Origin: Candidatus Omnitrophica bacterium CG11_big_fil_rev_8_21_14_0_20_41_12
GTDB lineage: Bacteria > Omnitrophota > Gorgyraeia > Gygaellales > Profunditerraquicolaceae
Assembly (NCBI GenBank): GCA_002796135.1
Contig: PCWB01000042.1
Location: 1 to 41,295 of the forward strand
Direction of reading: 5' to 3'
DNA: 41,295 nucleotides
The stretch's first letter is position 1, and the number at the start of each line of letters is the position of its first letter. Below the pieces are notes generated by a model. That model saw nothing but the letters and a program-made list of their open reading frames with translations. It did not search any database and had not been told where the DNA came from. A program made the translations under genes and the position numbers. Below, piece after piece: positions 33,063-41,295 of the stretch.

Positions 33063-33114
33063 AGCCGGGTTGCCTTAACGGCAACCCGGCTCCCCTCTCC
33101 GTGGCTGGTGGGGA
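33063..33114 (-). promoter_or_regulatory. Structured leader of the 112-residue gene
   Basis: On the minus strand a small stem TCCCC/GGGGA is followed at once by a perfect 12-bp hairpin AGCCGGGTTGCC-GTTAA-GGCAACCCGGCT that ends about 15 nt before the start codon. There is no U-run, so it is not a terminator for the minus strand. I could not match it to a known riboswitch class. It could regulate translation or stability of the message. Confidence 0.5.
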
Positions 33115-33138
33115 ATTATTACGCTTAAGTATGCAACC

Positions 33139-33170
33139 AAAAAAAAGCCAATTCAAGAGTATTTGGCTTT
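33139..33170 (-). terminator. Rho-independent terminator, distal
   Basis: On the minus strand the stem AAGCCAA/TTGGCTT is followed by a run of T residues (eight in all), a textbook intrinsic terminator. It is the second of two hairpins after plsY. Confidence 0.85.
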
Positions 33171-33191
33171 AAAAAGAAAGCGTTTGCTTTC
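33171..33191 (-). terminator. Rho-independent terminator after plsY
   Basis: GAAAGC-AAAC-GCTTTC followed by five T residues on the minus strand, 16 nt after the plsY stop. With the hairpin just downstream it forms a tandem stop for the pheA-plsY transcript. Confidence 0.75.
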
Positions 33192-33207
33192 CGATAGAAT
33201 GAAGATT

Positions 33208-33849
33208 TTAACTTACGGATTTTTTAAAATACAGACGGGGTTCTTTGCCCTGGAATATCCTTTCCAGGTTTGCTTTGTGGCGGAAAATCACAAAAATACA
33301 GAGTAAAAAGCTCACTAAAACCAGGCCAAGCGGTTGTCTAAAAAAAAGGGAAAGAGTTGGCAAGGCTACAGCAGCTGAAATTGAAGCTAAAGAGACCATT
33401 CTAAAAGAAAAAAATACGATAAACCAGATCAAAATTATTAACTCGATTACGATATTTAAACCGGAAACTTTAAAAGCAAGCCCCAGCAATACCCCAAACG
33501 TAGTAGCAATTCCCTTCCCGCCCTTAAACTGTAAGAATACTGTCCAATTATGGCCGCAAATACAACATAACCCCATGAGAATAAACAAGTTTTGCGCCTG
33601 CAGCAAAGTAATTTTGTCCGCAAAATAATTTCCTAAAAATATAACCGTAATAAAACCTTTTAATATATCTAGAACCAATACAACTACACCTGGTCCCCTG
33701 CCTAAGGCGCGCATGGCATTAGTTGCCCCCACATTACCTGAGCCAACCTTACGGATGTCGATTCCTTTGAGAACCTTACCAAAAAGATAAGCGGTGGGTA
33801 TTGAGCCTAAAAAATAACTAGCCAATAGTGCGACGATTATCCAAAGCAT
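33208..33849 (-). CDS. plsY: Acyl-phosphate:glycerol-3-phosphate acyltransferase
   Basis: An inner-membrane enzyme that acylates glycerol 3-phosphate from acyl-phosphate to give lysophosphatidate. The 213-residue protein has several membrane helices and the three PlsY motifs: LGSIPTAYLFGK, GSGNVGATNAMRALG with VLDILKG, and FKGGKGIATTFGVLLG. It overlaps the 3' end of pgsA by 32 nt, so the two are translated together. It is the last gene before tandem terminators. Confidence 0.96.
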   Translation of the reverse strand: MLWIIVALLASYFLGSIPTAYLFGKVLKGIDIRKVGSGNVGATNAMRALGRGPGVVVLVLDILKGFITVIFLGNYFADKITLLQAQNLFILMGLCCICGHNWTVFLQFKGGKGIATTFGVLLGLAFKVSGLNIVIELIILIWFIVFFSFRMVSLASISAAVALPTLSLFFRQPLGLVLVSFLLCIFVIFRHKANLERIFQGKEPRLYFKKSVS

Positions 33850-34381
33850 ATAGAATTTTAAACCCCCTCTTTACGTAATCAAACCCTGAAATAACGGTAA
33901 GAATCACGGCCGGCCACCAAATAAATTTGGCAAAGTTCAATTGTAATAAAACACAAATAACCGAAAGCATCTGAAAGGTAGTGGTAAACTTGCCCCATTT
34001 TGTAGGATAGACATTAATTGTCTGCTTAACCATATAAATAACTATCGCTCCCATAATAATAATCAGATCACGTGAAATTATAATGAAGCTTACCCAAAGC
34101 GGGAAATGTAAATCCAGTTTACTCATGGGAGACAAAAATATAAAAGCGCTCATCAATAAAAGCTTATCTCCCAGAGGATCTAGAATTAATCCGGCTTTTG
34201 ATTGCATCTTGGCGCGCCTGGCGATAAAACCATCTAGCCCGTCAGAAATAACTCCTAAAATAAATATAATTAAAGCTAAGTCTTTTAAATATGCTTTTTG
34301 GGGAGAATAATATACCAAGCAGGCAATAAAAAACGGGACGCTTAAAATACGAAATGTGGAGATTTTATTTGCGATATTCAC
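33818..34381 (-). CDS. pgsA: CDP-diacylglycerol-glycerol-3-phosphate phosphatidyltransferase
   Basis: Makes phosphatidylglycerol phosphate, the precursor of anionic phospholipids. The CDP-alcohol phosphatidyltransferase motif D-G-x2-A-R-x8-G-x3-D-x3-D appears as DGFIARRAKMQSKAGLILDPLGDK, with the preceding DGL of the family. Multiple membrane helices fill the 187 residues. Start and stop overlap lepB (4 nt) and plsY (32 nt). PgsA with PlsY makes a lipid-synthesis end to this operon. A phosphatidylinositol-type relative is less likely given the motif and length. Confidence 0.92.
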   Translation of the reverse strand: MNIANKISTFRILSVPFFIACLVYYSPQKAYLKDLALIIFILGVISDGLDGFIARRAKMQSKAGLILDPLGDKLLLMSAFIFLSPMSKLDLHFPLWVSFIIISRDLIIIMGAIVIYMVKQTINVYPTKWGKFTTTFQMLSVICVLLQLNFAKFIWWPAVILTVISGFDYVKRGFKILYALDNRRTIG

Positions 34382-34953
34382 TTAATCACCCGTATACGTT
34401 GCGCTGGCCAATAAATAACCATCGCTTTGCCTAAGAGGTCATCCTTTGGCACAAACCCCCAATAACGGCTGTCCTTGGAAGAAGTAGAGTTATCCCCTAA
34501 GACAAAATAACTGTCTTTGGGTACAACAATCTTCTGCCCATCGGAAGCAAATTCACCTCTGTTGTAATAATAAATCTGGTTGAAAATTTGCTCCATAGCA
34601 GGCTTGTCATTCACATAAATAGAGCCGCCCTTAATTTCAATTGTTTCTCCCGGAAGGCCGACTAATCTTTTAATAAAATCCTTCTTTTTATCTTCAGGAT
34701 AAATAAAAACAACTACATCACCGCGTTTGGGCTCCCTTAACGCAGGCAAGCGCCAATTTGTAAAAGGAACTTTTGAGCCGTAAATAAATTTGTTTACCAG
34801 TATAAGGTCTCCCTCAATCAGGGTCATGCGCATTGATCCGGTAGGAATCTTAAAAGCCTGTACCACAAAAGCACGGATAACCATGGCCAATAAAAATGCA
34901 ACAACGATTGACTCCACCCAATCACGTAATACGGATTTTTTCTTAAGACTCAT
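34378..34953 (-). CDS. lepB: Signal peptidase I
   Basis: Cleaves signal peptides from exported proteins at the outer face of the inner membrane. One N-terminal membrane helix (about residues 14-32) anchors it. The catalytic Ser is in PTGSMRMTL and the Lys in KRLVGLPGE, with GDVVVFIYP and VLGDNSTSSKDSRYWGFV as the remaining boxes. The 191-residue length fits the short Gram-positive or PVC-like form. Both ends overlap lepA and pgsA by 4 nt. The order lepA-lepB is a common bacterial arrangement. Confidence 0.96.
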   Translation of the reverse strand: MSLKKKSVLRDWVESIVVAFLLAMVIRAFVVQAFKIPTGSMRMTLIEGDLILVNKFIYGSKVPFTNWRLPALREPKRGDVVVFIYPEDKKKDFIKRLVGLPGETIEIKGGSIYVNDKPAMEQIFNQIYYYNRGEFASDGQKIVVPKDSYFVLGDNSTSSKDSRYWGFVPKDDLLGKAMVIYWPAQRIRVIK

Positions 34954-36749
34954 ATTTTTAAAACCTCCAAAAACGCTTCTTGCGGTATTTCAACTTTACC
35001 GAATTGTTTTAGCCTCTTCTTACCCTTTTTTTGAGTTTCCCAAAGTTTGCGCTTACGCGTAATGTCTCCTCCGGAGCATTTACTTGTGGCATTTTTACCA
35101 ACCGAGCGCACCCTTTCAGAAGCCAAAATCTGGCTGCCTACCGCTGCCTGAATAGTTACTTCAAAGAGCTGTCGCGGAATTAATTCTCTTAATTTACTTA
35201 CTAAAAGATGCGCCCTTGAAATAGCCTTCTCTTTAAACATTAGTGAAGAGAAAGCATCGCATATCTGGCTATTTAAAAGTATATCAAGTTTTACCAATTT
35301 TGTCGGTAAATATTCTTTAACTTCATAATCCATTGAACCATAACCGCGGGTGATTGATTTTATGCGGTCATAAAAATCAACGATAATTTCAGCCAGGGGA
35401 ATAGAAAATACTACCTTCACCCGATCCTCACCAAGATATTCATTCGAAACAAATACTCCCCTGCGCGATTTAGTGAAATCGCAAACCGCCTCAATGGAAT
35501 CAACCGGCACAATCATAAGTAAAGCGGCAAATGGCTCAAGAGATTCTTCAATATCTTGGACGGGACAAAGTTTAGCCGGGGTATCTACCTCGATTAATTC
35601 ACCGGATTTTGTTTTAATGCGATAGACAACATTAGGAACCGTAAGAATAAGATTTAAATTATATTCACGCTCAAGCCTCTCTTGAACGATCTCCATATGC
35701 AAAAGTCCTAAAAAACCACAGCGGAAGCCTGTTCCGAATGACTGGGAGTTTTCCGATTCAAATACAAATGAAGCATCAGAAAGTTTTAATTTATCCATCG
35801 CATCGCGTAACTGCGGAAAATCAGCCGGATTAACCGGGTAAATACCGCAGAAAACTAAGGGTTTTACTTTACGGTAACCCGGCAAAGCAGTAGCGCAGGG
35901 ATTCTTAGGGTCAGTAATTGTATCTCCGATAATCACCTCGCGGGGATCGCGTAGATTTGCCGTAAAATAACCAACCTCTCCGCAGGTTAATGTTTCTACA
36001 GCCGAATATTTCAAATCCTTAAAAACTCCCAACTCTTCAATTTTATAGATTTTACCGGCGTTAAACATCTTCAGTTGGGTTTTAGGAGAGATCTGTCCGT
36101 CTATAACTTTGACAAAAACAACCACCCCTTTAAAAGCATCAAAACGACAATCGAAAATCAGCGCCTTAAGCGGGTCCTCAATTTTGCCTCCCGGAGCCGG
36201 TATAGTTTCTACAATCCTATCTAAAATTTCAATAATACCATTACCTTCTTTTGCCGAGGCCAGAATAATTTCCTCCTCCTTAAAACCTAAAACAGTCTCC
36301 ACCTGTGATTTCACCCGGCCTACATCTGCTGAAATTAAATCCACTTTATTAATTACCGGAATAACATGAAGATTATTCTCTAAAGCCAGATAATAATTGG
36401 CTACGGTTTGAGCTTCAATACCTTGACCGGCATCTACTACCAGCACTGCCCCTTCACAGGCAGCAAGTGATTTAGATACCTCATAAGTAAAATCAACATG
36501 CCCGGGAGTATCAATAAGATTCAAAATATACTCCTGATTAAATTTCTTGGAAAAATAATTTAATCTGACCATCGAAGCCTTAATGGTGATCCCCCGCTCC
36601 TTTTCTAATTCCATATCATCAAGCAATTGATCCCCTTTGTGGCGCATATCTACTGCTCCGGTTACCTCCAGAATGCGATCGGCCAGAGTAGATTTACCAT
36701 GGTCAATATGGGCGATAATCGAAAAATTCCTAAGTAAGGCTTTATCCAT
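34950..36749 (-). CDS. lepA: Elongation factor 4 (LepA)
   Basis: A ribosome-associated translational GTPase that acts on stalled or back-translocating ribosomes. G1 is HIDHGKST near the N terminus, followed by the switch region ERGITIKAS, G3 DTPGHVDF and G4 NKVD. Downstream come the EF-G-like domains and the LepA C-terminal domain with FKEKAISRAHLLVSKLRELIPRQ and GKNATSKCSGGDITRKRKLWETQKKGKKRLKQFG, which is diagnostic. The 599-residue length is exact for the family. Its start overlaps the cmk stop by 8 nt. Confidence 0.98.
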   Translation of the reverse strand: MDKALLRNFSIIAHIDHGKSTLADRILEVTGAVDMRHKGDQLLDDMELEKERGITIKASMVRLNYFSKKFNQEYILNLIDTPGHVDFTYEVSKSLAACEGAVLVVDAGQGIEAQTVANYYLALENNLHVIPVINKVDLISADVGRVKSQVETVLGFKEEEIILASAKEGNGIIEILDRIVETIPAPGGKIEDPLKALIFDCRFDAFKGVVVFVKVIDGQISPKTQLKMFNAGKIYKIEELGVFKDLKYSAVETLTCGEVGYFTANLRDPREVIIGDTITDPKNPCATALPGYRKVKPLVFCGIYPVNPADFPQLRDAMDKLKLSDASFVFESENSQSFGTGFRCGFLGLLHMEIVQERLEREYNLNLILTVPNVVYRIKTKSGELIEVDTPAKLCPVQDIEESLEPFAALLMIVPVDSIEAVCDFTKSRRGVFVSNEYLGEDRVKVVFSIPLAEIIVDFYDRIKSITRGYGSMDYEVKEYLPTKLVKLDILLNSQICDAFSSLMFKEKAISRAHLLVSKLRELIPRQLFEVTIQAAVGSQILASERVRSVGKNATSKCSGGDITRKRKLWETQKKGKKRLKQFGKVEIPQEAFLEVLKI

Positions 36750-37404
36750 TTTTTTTCACATACTCCGACATCTTCTCTACCACCTGCTCTATGGAAAGTC
36801 CGGTAGTATCAATATAAATCGCATCCGCTGCCTGGCGCAAAGGAGAAGCCTCTCGGGTAGAATCAATTTTATCCCGGTTAGATAAATCCTTGGAAACATC
36901 ATCCTCTGACACATTCTGGCCTAAGCCTTTTAACTCTTTAAAACGACGGTTTACTCTTTCTTGCGCAGAGGCGTCGATGAAAAATTTAATTTTGGCATCG
37001 GGAAAAACTACCGTTCCGATATCTCTTCCGTCTAATATACAATCCCCTCTTAGGCCAAGCTGTCTTTGGATACCAACTAAAATCCGGCGGACTTCTTTGA
37101 TTTTAGCAATATCCGAAACAAACTGGGTAATTTTCGGTTTACGGATCTCCAGAGAAACATCTTTGCCATCCAAAAAAACTGTCAGTGACCCGTCCGCATT
37201 ATTACGCAGATCTATCTTGGTTGAGCGCGCAAGCTCAGAAATTTTATTTTTATCATCGCTTGGAATATTGTTCTCCAAAGCCTTTAAAGTTAGGGCCCGA
37301 TACATCGATCCGGTATCGATATAAAGAAAAGCTAGCCTCTTAGCCAGTATTCTGGCAACCGTGCTTTTCCCTGCGCCGCTTGGGCCATCAACCGCAATAA
37401 TCAT
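36742..37404 (-). CDS. cmk: Cytidylate kinase
   Basis: Phosphorylates CMP and dCMP. Walker A GPSGAGKST is at residues 7-15, then IDTGSMYRALTL, the NMP-binding and LID regions, LDGRDIGTVVFPDAKIKFFIDAS and RRFKELKG. The length of 220 residues is normal. It overlaps the tyrA stop by 4 nt and the lepA start by 8 nt. Cmk next to aromatic amino acid genes is seen in several bacteria (aroA-cmk), so the order is not surprising. Confidence 0.97.
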   Translation of the reverse strand: MIIAVDGPSGAGKSTVARILAKRLAFLYIDTGSMYRALTLKALENNIPSDDKNKISELARSTKIDLRNNADGSLTVFLDGKDVSLEIRKPKITQFVSDIAKIKEVRRILVGIQRQLGLRGDCILDGRDIGTVVFPDAKIKFFIDASAQERVNRRFKELKGLGQNVSEDDVSKDLSNRDKIDSTREASPLRQAADAIYIDTTGLSIEQVVEKMSEYVKKNG

Positions 37405-38231
37405 CCCAGTTTCTTTCTTTTTTCCTTGGCAGCTTCAAGGATCTTCATTAAAAGTTTATTGTTTTTATTTCTTAAGACAAGCTTGAACAGATCAAGTTTT
37501 CTCTGGAAGGAGGAAATAGCACTTAAAAGGTTACCCCGGTTACTTAATAATATCTGGCTCCAAAGCTCAGGGTCTGAAGCGGCAATTCGAGTAGAATCCT
37601 TTAGCCCTCCGGAACTCAAGGCTAAAAATTTTTCTGAAATCGTATTCATTAAAGCAAAGGCTAATACATGCGGCAGATGACTGATAAATGCTAAAATTTG
37701 GTCGTGCTTTTTAGGAGTAAGTATAATTACCTGGGACCCTAATTTCTTCCAGAGCAGCTTAACCTTTCTTAACGCCTGACTATTTGTTTTAGCATTTGGG
37801 GTAATAATGCAGGTCGAACCGTTAAAGATACCGGATTCAAAATTAGTCACTCCCTTTTTCTCCGAACCTGCCAACGGATGACAACCGACGAAATTCGGAA
37901 TTACCCTGCTTAACTTAGATACTATCGCTTCTTTGCTGCTGCCAACATCAATCACCACACAATCTTTTTTAATTTTTTTTGATATTTTCAGACCGATATC
38001 AATAATTACCTCAATCGGAGTAGCCAGAATAACTAAATCCGCATCCGCGACCACATCTAAAGAAGTAGCGCTACAGTCAATAACGCCGATTTTTTTAGAA
38101 AACTCTACATTTTTCTTTCTGCGAGACAAGCCGGTGATCTTACCCACCAAATGTTTTTTTCTTAAATCTAAACCCAAAGATCCCCCGATTAATCCGGTAC
38201 CAATAATTACGATTTTATTAAATATTTTCAT
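37401..38231 (-). CDS. tyrA: Prephenate dehydrogenase
   Basis: Oxidatively decarboxylates prephenate to 4-hydroxyphenylpyruvate, the committed step to tyrosine. Rossmann motif IIGTGLIGGSLG lies at the start, then DVGSSKEAI, CHPLAGSEKKG and ISHLPHVLAFAL, the last holding the catalytic and substrate His residues. The track start at 38258 would overlap aroF more. The ATG at 38231 (MKIFNK) is preferred because AAGGAAA lies 7 nt before it and the family begins there; it gives 276 residues and still overlaps aroF by 14 nt. No ACT regulatory domain is present. Confidence 0.95.
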   Translation of the reverse strand: MKIFNKIVIIGTGLIGGSLGLDLRKKHLVGKITGLSRRKKNVEFSKKIGVIDCSATSLDVVADADLVILATPIEVIIDIGLKISKKIKKDCVVIDVGSSKEAIVSKLSRVIPNFVGCHPLAGSEKKGVTNFESGIFNGSTCIITPNAKTNSQALRKVKLLWKKLGSQVIILTPKKHDQILAFISHLPHVLAFALMNTISEKFLALSSGGLKDSTRIAASDPELWSQILLSNRGNLLSAISSFQRKLDLFKLVLRNKNNKLLMKILEAAKEKRKKLG

Positions 38232-39246
38232 TAAGTTTCCTTCCCACGCTATTAGCAATGCCTTTTAGCTGGAGCATAAGCTCAGAGAATCTTTCGGGAA
38301 TAAGGGATTGAGCTCCATCAGAAACAGCCTCTTCAGGACGATTATGGACTTCAATAAGTAGGCCATCGGCACCTGCGGCAATTCCTGCTTTCGCCAAAGA
38401 AGGAACCAGCCCCCATTTACCGGCGGCATGCGAAGGATCCACAATAATCGGTAAATGCGAAAGCTGTTTTGTCACCGGAACTGCACTAATATCTAAAGTA
38501 TTGCGCGTAGAATCCTCAAAAGTCCGAATCCCCCTTTCGCAAAGAATAACCGAAAAATTTCCGCCGCTTAAAATATACTCAGCAGACATTAACATATCTT
38601 TAACCGTGGAAGCCATCCCGCGCTTTAAAAGTACCGGTTTTTTAATTGCGCCGACCTCTTTAAGTAGATTGAAATTTTGCATATTGCGGCAGCCAATCTG
38701 CAGGACATCTACATATTCGGCCACTAAATCTACATCCCGGGAATCCATAACCTCACTTATCGTCACTAATCCTAACTCATTGCCGACCTCACGCAACATC
38801 TGCAGGCCTGCCTTACCTAATCCTTGAAAACTATATGGAGATGTTCTGGGTTTAAAAGCTCCGCCGCGCAGCACAGTCGCGCCAGCCTTCTTTACTTCTC
38901 TGGCAATCTCAAAAAGATTATCGATATTTTCAATGGTACAAGGGCCTGCCATCACCACTATCTCTTTTCCTCCGATCTTAATCCCTTTACCGAGATCAAT
39001 TACAGAATCTTCTTTTCTAAATTCTCTGGAGACTAATCTAAACGGCGCAAGCACCGGTATAACATTTTCTACTCCGGGAAAAGCTTCAAGCGGGGTAACC
39101 CGCAACACATCCTCTGGGCCGATAACTCCGATTATCGTTCTCTCTGCGCCTTTTGAAACATGCGGAGTTAAGCCTAATCCCTTTACCTTATCAATGATAT
39201 GCTTTATTTGTGCCTCAGTTACTTCTGGCTTTAAAACAATAATCAT
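38218..39246 (-). CDS. aroF: 3-deoxy-7-phosphoheptulonate synthase (type Ibeta, with regulatory domain)
   Basis: Condenses phosphoenolpyruvate and erythrose 4-phosphate, the entry to the shikimate pathway. Residues 1-70 (MIIVLKPEVTEAQIKHIIDK) form the ferredoxin-like regulatory domain known in the Thermotoga enzyme, which senses tyrosine or phenylalanine. The TIM barrel then shows VVMAGPCTIEN, GATVLRGGAFKPRTSPYSFQGLG, QIGCRNMQNF, LLKRGMASTVKDML and DPSHAAGK, all canonical. The length of 342 residues is normal. It overlaps hisC by 4 nt and tyrA by 14 nt. Feedback control by aromatic amino acids is inferred from domain content. Confidence 0.96.
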   Translation of the reverse strand: MIIVLKPEVTEAQIKHIIDKVKGLGLTPHVSKGAERTIIGVIGPEDVLRVTPLEAFPGVENVIPVLAPFRLVSREFRKEDSVIDLGKGIKIGGKEIVVMAGPCTIENIDNLFEIAREVKKAGATVLRGGAFKPRTSPYSFQGLGKAGLQMLREVGNELGLVTISEVMDSRDVDLVAEYVDVLQIGCRNMQNFNLLKEVGAIKKPVLLKRGMASTVKDMLMSAEYILSGGNFSVILCERGIRTFEDSTRNTLDISAVPVTKQLSHLPIIVDPSHAAGKWGLVPSLAKAGIAAGADGLLIEVHNRPEEAVSDGAQSLIPERFSELMLQLKGIANSVGRKLNENI

Positions 39247-40343
39247 CTGCTTTGGCCCCCTAAAACTTTTCTTAAAACCTGCATTGACCTTGAGTTTTCT
39301 TTGGGAGTACCAATAGTCAAGCGAATAAAATTATTTAATCCGTATTGTTTCATATCCCTGACAATCACTCCGAATTTAAGCATGGACTTAAAAACCTTTA
39401 AACTGTCTGTACCTGTATCGATCAAAATAAAGTTAGCCACTGACGGGACATAACCTAACCCCATTTTTGATAATTCTTGATAGATAAAATTTTTACCCTC
39501 TAAAGTCAGCCGGCGGGTTTTTTTAAGAAAATCAGAATCATCGATTGCCGCTAGGCCTGCGGCCTGAGCCAACGAATTAACGTTAAATGGCTGCCTTATC
39601 CTCTCCATGTAAGTTACTAATTCAGGCTGGGCGATAGCATAACCTAAACGTAGGCCGGCTAAGCCATAGGCTTTAGAAAATGTACGCAAAATAACGATTT
39701 TCTTTCTGTTTTTTAAATAACTTAAGCTATTCGGATAGTCATCAACATCAATAAAAGCATCGTAGGCTTCATCAAAAACCACAATCACCCGCTCAGGAAG
39801 AGCATTTAAAAATTTTTTAACCTCTTCTCGGGTAACGTAAGTTCCGGTAGGATTATTGGGATTAGCAATAAAGATCAGTTTAGTCTTTTTATCCACTAAT
39901 TTTAAAATTGCCTCTAGATCATATTTAAAATAACGCAATGCAGCTTTCTTAACCTTACGGGCGTTAACCTGGGCAATAATCTTATACTCCAGAAAAGTTG
40001 TATCCGCGGTCACGATATTTTCATCCGGTTCAACGAAAGTTTTAATCAATACGTCGATGAGCTCATCGGAACCATTGCCTAAAACAAAATTCTCCGCAGA
40101 CAAAGAAAAATATTTTGCCAGCTTTTTTTTCAGGTAAAATCCTTTGGAATCCGGATAGCGGTTAATACCGGCAAGACATTTTTTTATCGCGTTCACTGCT
40201 TTTGGCGAGGGGCCCAGCGGATTCTCATTTGAAGCAAGCTTAAAGATCTGCTTTAAACCAAGCTGCCTTTTAGTTTCTTCAATGGGTTTACCCGGAATAT
40301 ACGGCTTAACCGCTAAAGCACTTTTTTGAACTAATTCTTTCAC
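39243..40343 (-). CDS. hisC: Histidinol-phosphate / aromatic aminotransferase
   Basis: A class-I PLP aminotransferase of 366 residues. NENPLGPSPKA, NGSDELIDVL, ANPNNPTGTYV, DEAYDAF and the Schiff-base Lys in TFSKAYGLAGLRLGY are all present, as in HisC. The track start is 16 codons too early and inside pheA. The GTG at 40343 is chosen because GGAG (in the last codons of pheA) stands 8 nt before it and it begins VKELVQKSA. Its place between pheA and aroF/tyrA suggests it also serves as the aromatic aminotransferase for phenylalanine and tyrosine, as HisC-type enzymes do in several bacteria. No other his gene is in the window. Confidence 0.9.
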   Translation of the reverse strand: MKELVQKSALAVKPYIPGKPIEETKRQLGLKQIFKLASNENPLGPSPKAVNAIKKCLAGINRYPDSKGFYLKKKLAKYFSLSAENFVLGNGSDELIDVLIKTFVEPDENIVTADTTFLEYKIIAQVNARKVKKAALRYFKYDLEAILKLVDKKTKLIFIANPNNPTGTYVTREEVKKFLNALPERVIVVFDEAYDAFIDVDDYPNSLSYLKNRKKIVILRTFSKAYGLAGLRLGYAIAQPELVTYMERIRQPFNVNSLAQAAGLAAIDDSDFLKKTRRLTLEGKNFIYQELSKMGLGYVPSVANFILIDTGTDSLKVFKSMLKFGVIVRDMKQYGLNNFIRLTIGTPKENSRSMQVLRKVLGGQSR

Positions 40344-40345
40344 TC

Positions 40346-41295
40346 TTATTCTCCGATTGGATATGAACCTAAAACTTTTAAGTAAGTACACCTGCGCTCT
40401 AAATCATTAAGCGCTTTTTTGATTTTTGCATCATCTTGATGCCCGGAAATATCCGCAAAAAAATAATATTCCCAAGCCTTCTTCTTCGAAGGGCGAGACT
40501 CGATCTTAGTAAGATTAACCCCGTATTTACGAAAAGGCAACAACATATCATACAAAGCCCCCACGCGGTCTTTGATCGAAAAAAGCAATGAGGTCTTATC
40601 ATGGCCGGTTGGGGAAGCGGTATTTTTACCGACCACCAGAAAGCGTGTAATATTATGCAAAGAATCCTGTATGCCGCTTGCTACAACCTTTAAACCGTAA
40701 ACCTTGGAAGCTAATAACGAAGCAATAGCTGCGCTATTTTTTTCTTTTTTTGCAATTTCCGCTGCATAAGTTGTGCTGGCAACATCAATTAATTGCGCAT
40801 TAGGCAAATTTTTCTGCAACCAGATACGGCATTGCCCGAATACCTGCGGATTTGAATAAATTTTACGGATTTTATTCTTCGGACAATTAGCTAATAAATT
40901 ATGTGAAACACTCAGGTTTACCTGTGAACAAATTTTTAAACTTGAATCGATTAACATATCTAAAGTATGCGTTACCGCCCCCTCAATCGAATTTTCTACA
41001 GGTACCACTCCGTAATCTGCAGCATCCATTTCTACTTCCGCAAATACCTCAGGAATACTTACACAGGCAATATACTCCATCTGCGATCCGAACCTTTTGA
41101 TAGCCGCCAGGTTGCTAAAAGACGCCTTGGGACCCAGATAAGCAATCTTCAAAACTCTTTCTAAAGCCAAAGCACCCGACATAATCTCACGGTAAATTGC
41201 TTCCAGCGCACCTTTTTTTAAAGGACCCCGGTTTTGGCTGCTAACTTTCCTTAAAACTTCCATTTCCCTCTCAGGAGCATAAATGCTCTTACCGG
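40346..41295 (-). CDS. pheA: Chorismate mutase / prephenate dehydratase (P-protein), cut by the window edge
   Basis: Converts chorismate to prephenate and then to phenylpyruvate for phenylalanine. The track opens at an internal Met (41263). The frame stays open to the window edge and reads GKSIYAPERE before that Met, a highly conserved part of the AroQ chorismate mutase domain, so the true start lies beyond 41295. RGPLKKGALEAIYREIMSG completes that domain. The dehydratase domain follows (AYLGPKASFSNLAA, VPVENSIEGAVTHTLD, TRFLVVGK), and the ACT domain includes KTSLLFSIKDRVGALYDML and ESRPSKKKAWEYYFFADI, which bind phenylalanine for feedback inhibition. First visible gene of the operon. Confidence 0.95.
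   Translation of the reverse strand, partial: GKSIYAPEREMEVLRKVSSQNRGPLKKGALEAIYREIMSGALALERVLKIAYLGPKASFSNLAAIKRFGSQMEYIACVSIPEVFAEVEMDAADYGVVPVENSIEGAVTHTLDMLIDSSLKICSQVNLSVSHNLLANCPKNKIRKIYSNPQVFGQCRIWLQKNLPNAQLIDVASTTYAAEIAKKEKNSAAIASLLASKVYGLKVVASGIQDSLHNITRFLVVGKNTASPTGHDKTSLLFSIKDRVGALYDMLLPFRKYGVNLTKIESRPSKKKAWEYYFFADISGHQDDAKIKKALNDLERRCTYLKVLGSYPIGE

Noticed and set aside
33063-33091. Rho-independent terminator at the 12-bp hairpin
   Set aside because: Neither strand has a U-run after the hairpin, and on the minus strand it is followed directly by a ribosome binding site and start codon.
33063-33114. Known riboswitch (cobalamin, TPP, c-di-AMP or c-di-GMP type)
   Set aside because: A few bases resemble pieces of such motifs, but none of the conserved cores can be laid out in full, so no class is claimed.

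Overview
The window reads as a 41 kb piece of a low-GC, diderm, probably anaerobic bacterial chromosome. Three things suggest this. There is a block of Wood-Ljungdahl (acetyl-CoA pathway) genes for the corrinoid/iron-sulfur methyl branch. There is a 920-residue secreted protein that looks like an outer-membrane beta-barrel. There is also a full GatCAB amidotransferase and a bactofilin. A candidate phylum of the PVC side such as Omnitrophota fits best, but this is inference: no rRNA or ribosomal protein gene is present to prove it. Nearly all genes are on the minus strand; only a Wzx-type flippase and a large GH94-like gene are on the plus strand.

Layout from left to right. (1) 1-3672: tRNA-Pro, gpsA, a divergent thymidylate synthase, a lone-receiver response regulator and a soluble PAS histidine kinase. 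(2) 3696-4272: a tRNA-Gly / tRNA-Tyr / tRNA-Thr cluster in which tRNA-Tyr(GTA) is interrupted by a 199-nt group I self-splicing intron. (3) 4277-10702: a PD-(D/E)XK endonuclease of the homing type, then nnrD, acpS, pdxJ, folP, ftsH and tilS. (4) 10784-12467: a lone wzx flippase whose 3' end runs into a truncated PilZ gene, and an oddly shaped tRNA-Met. (5) 12518-26493: one unbroken minus-strand gene string, gatC-gatA-gatB-ctp-divergent polysaccharide deacetylase-tsaD-mgtC-bactofilin-HTH/TM protein-larB-acsC-RACo-cooC-acsD-acsE-dgkA. (6) 26601-33047: divergent promoters, a GH94-like protein, the outer-membrane barrel protein and a small unknown gene with a structured leader. (7) 33139-41295: tandem terminators ending the string pheA-hisC-aroF-tyrA-cmk-lepA-lepB-pgsA-plsY; pheA runs off the right edge.

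The genes fall into a few working groups: aromatic amino acid and phospholipid synthesis (pheA, hisC, aroF, tyrA, pgsA, plsY, gpsA, dgkA), transfer of the methyl group onto the corrinoid protein together with its repair and nickel-loading factors (acsE, acsCD, RACo, cooC), tRNA maturation (gatCAB, tsaD, tilS) and envelope proteins. The ACS and CODH catalytic subunits are not in the window.

The most unusual content is the tRNA-Tyr group I intron. It splits the anticodon between positions 35 and 36 and has a complete set of P1-P9 helices. A PD-(D/E)XK endonuclease gene of the kind found with bacterial tRNA introns lies about 130 bp upstream. Other points of interest are a GC-rich palindromic element found twice, near-leaderless promoters, a bactofilin carrying a DNA-binding-type domain, and a tRNA-Met lacking conserved elbow bases.
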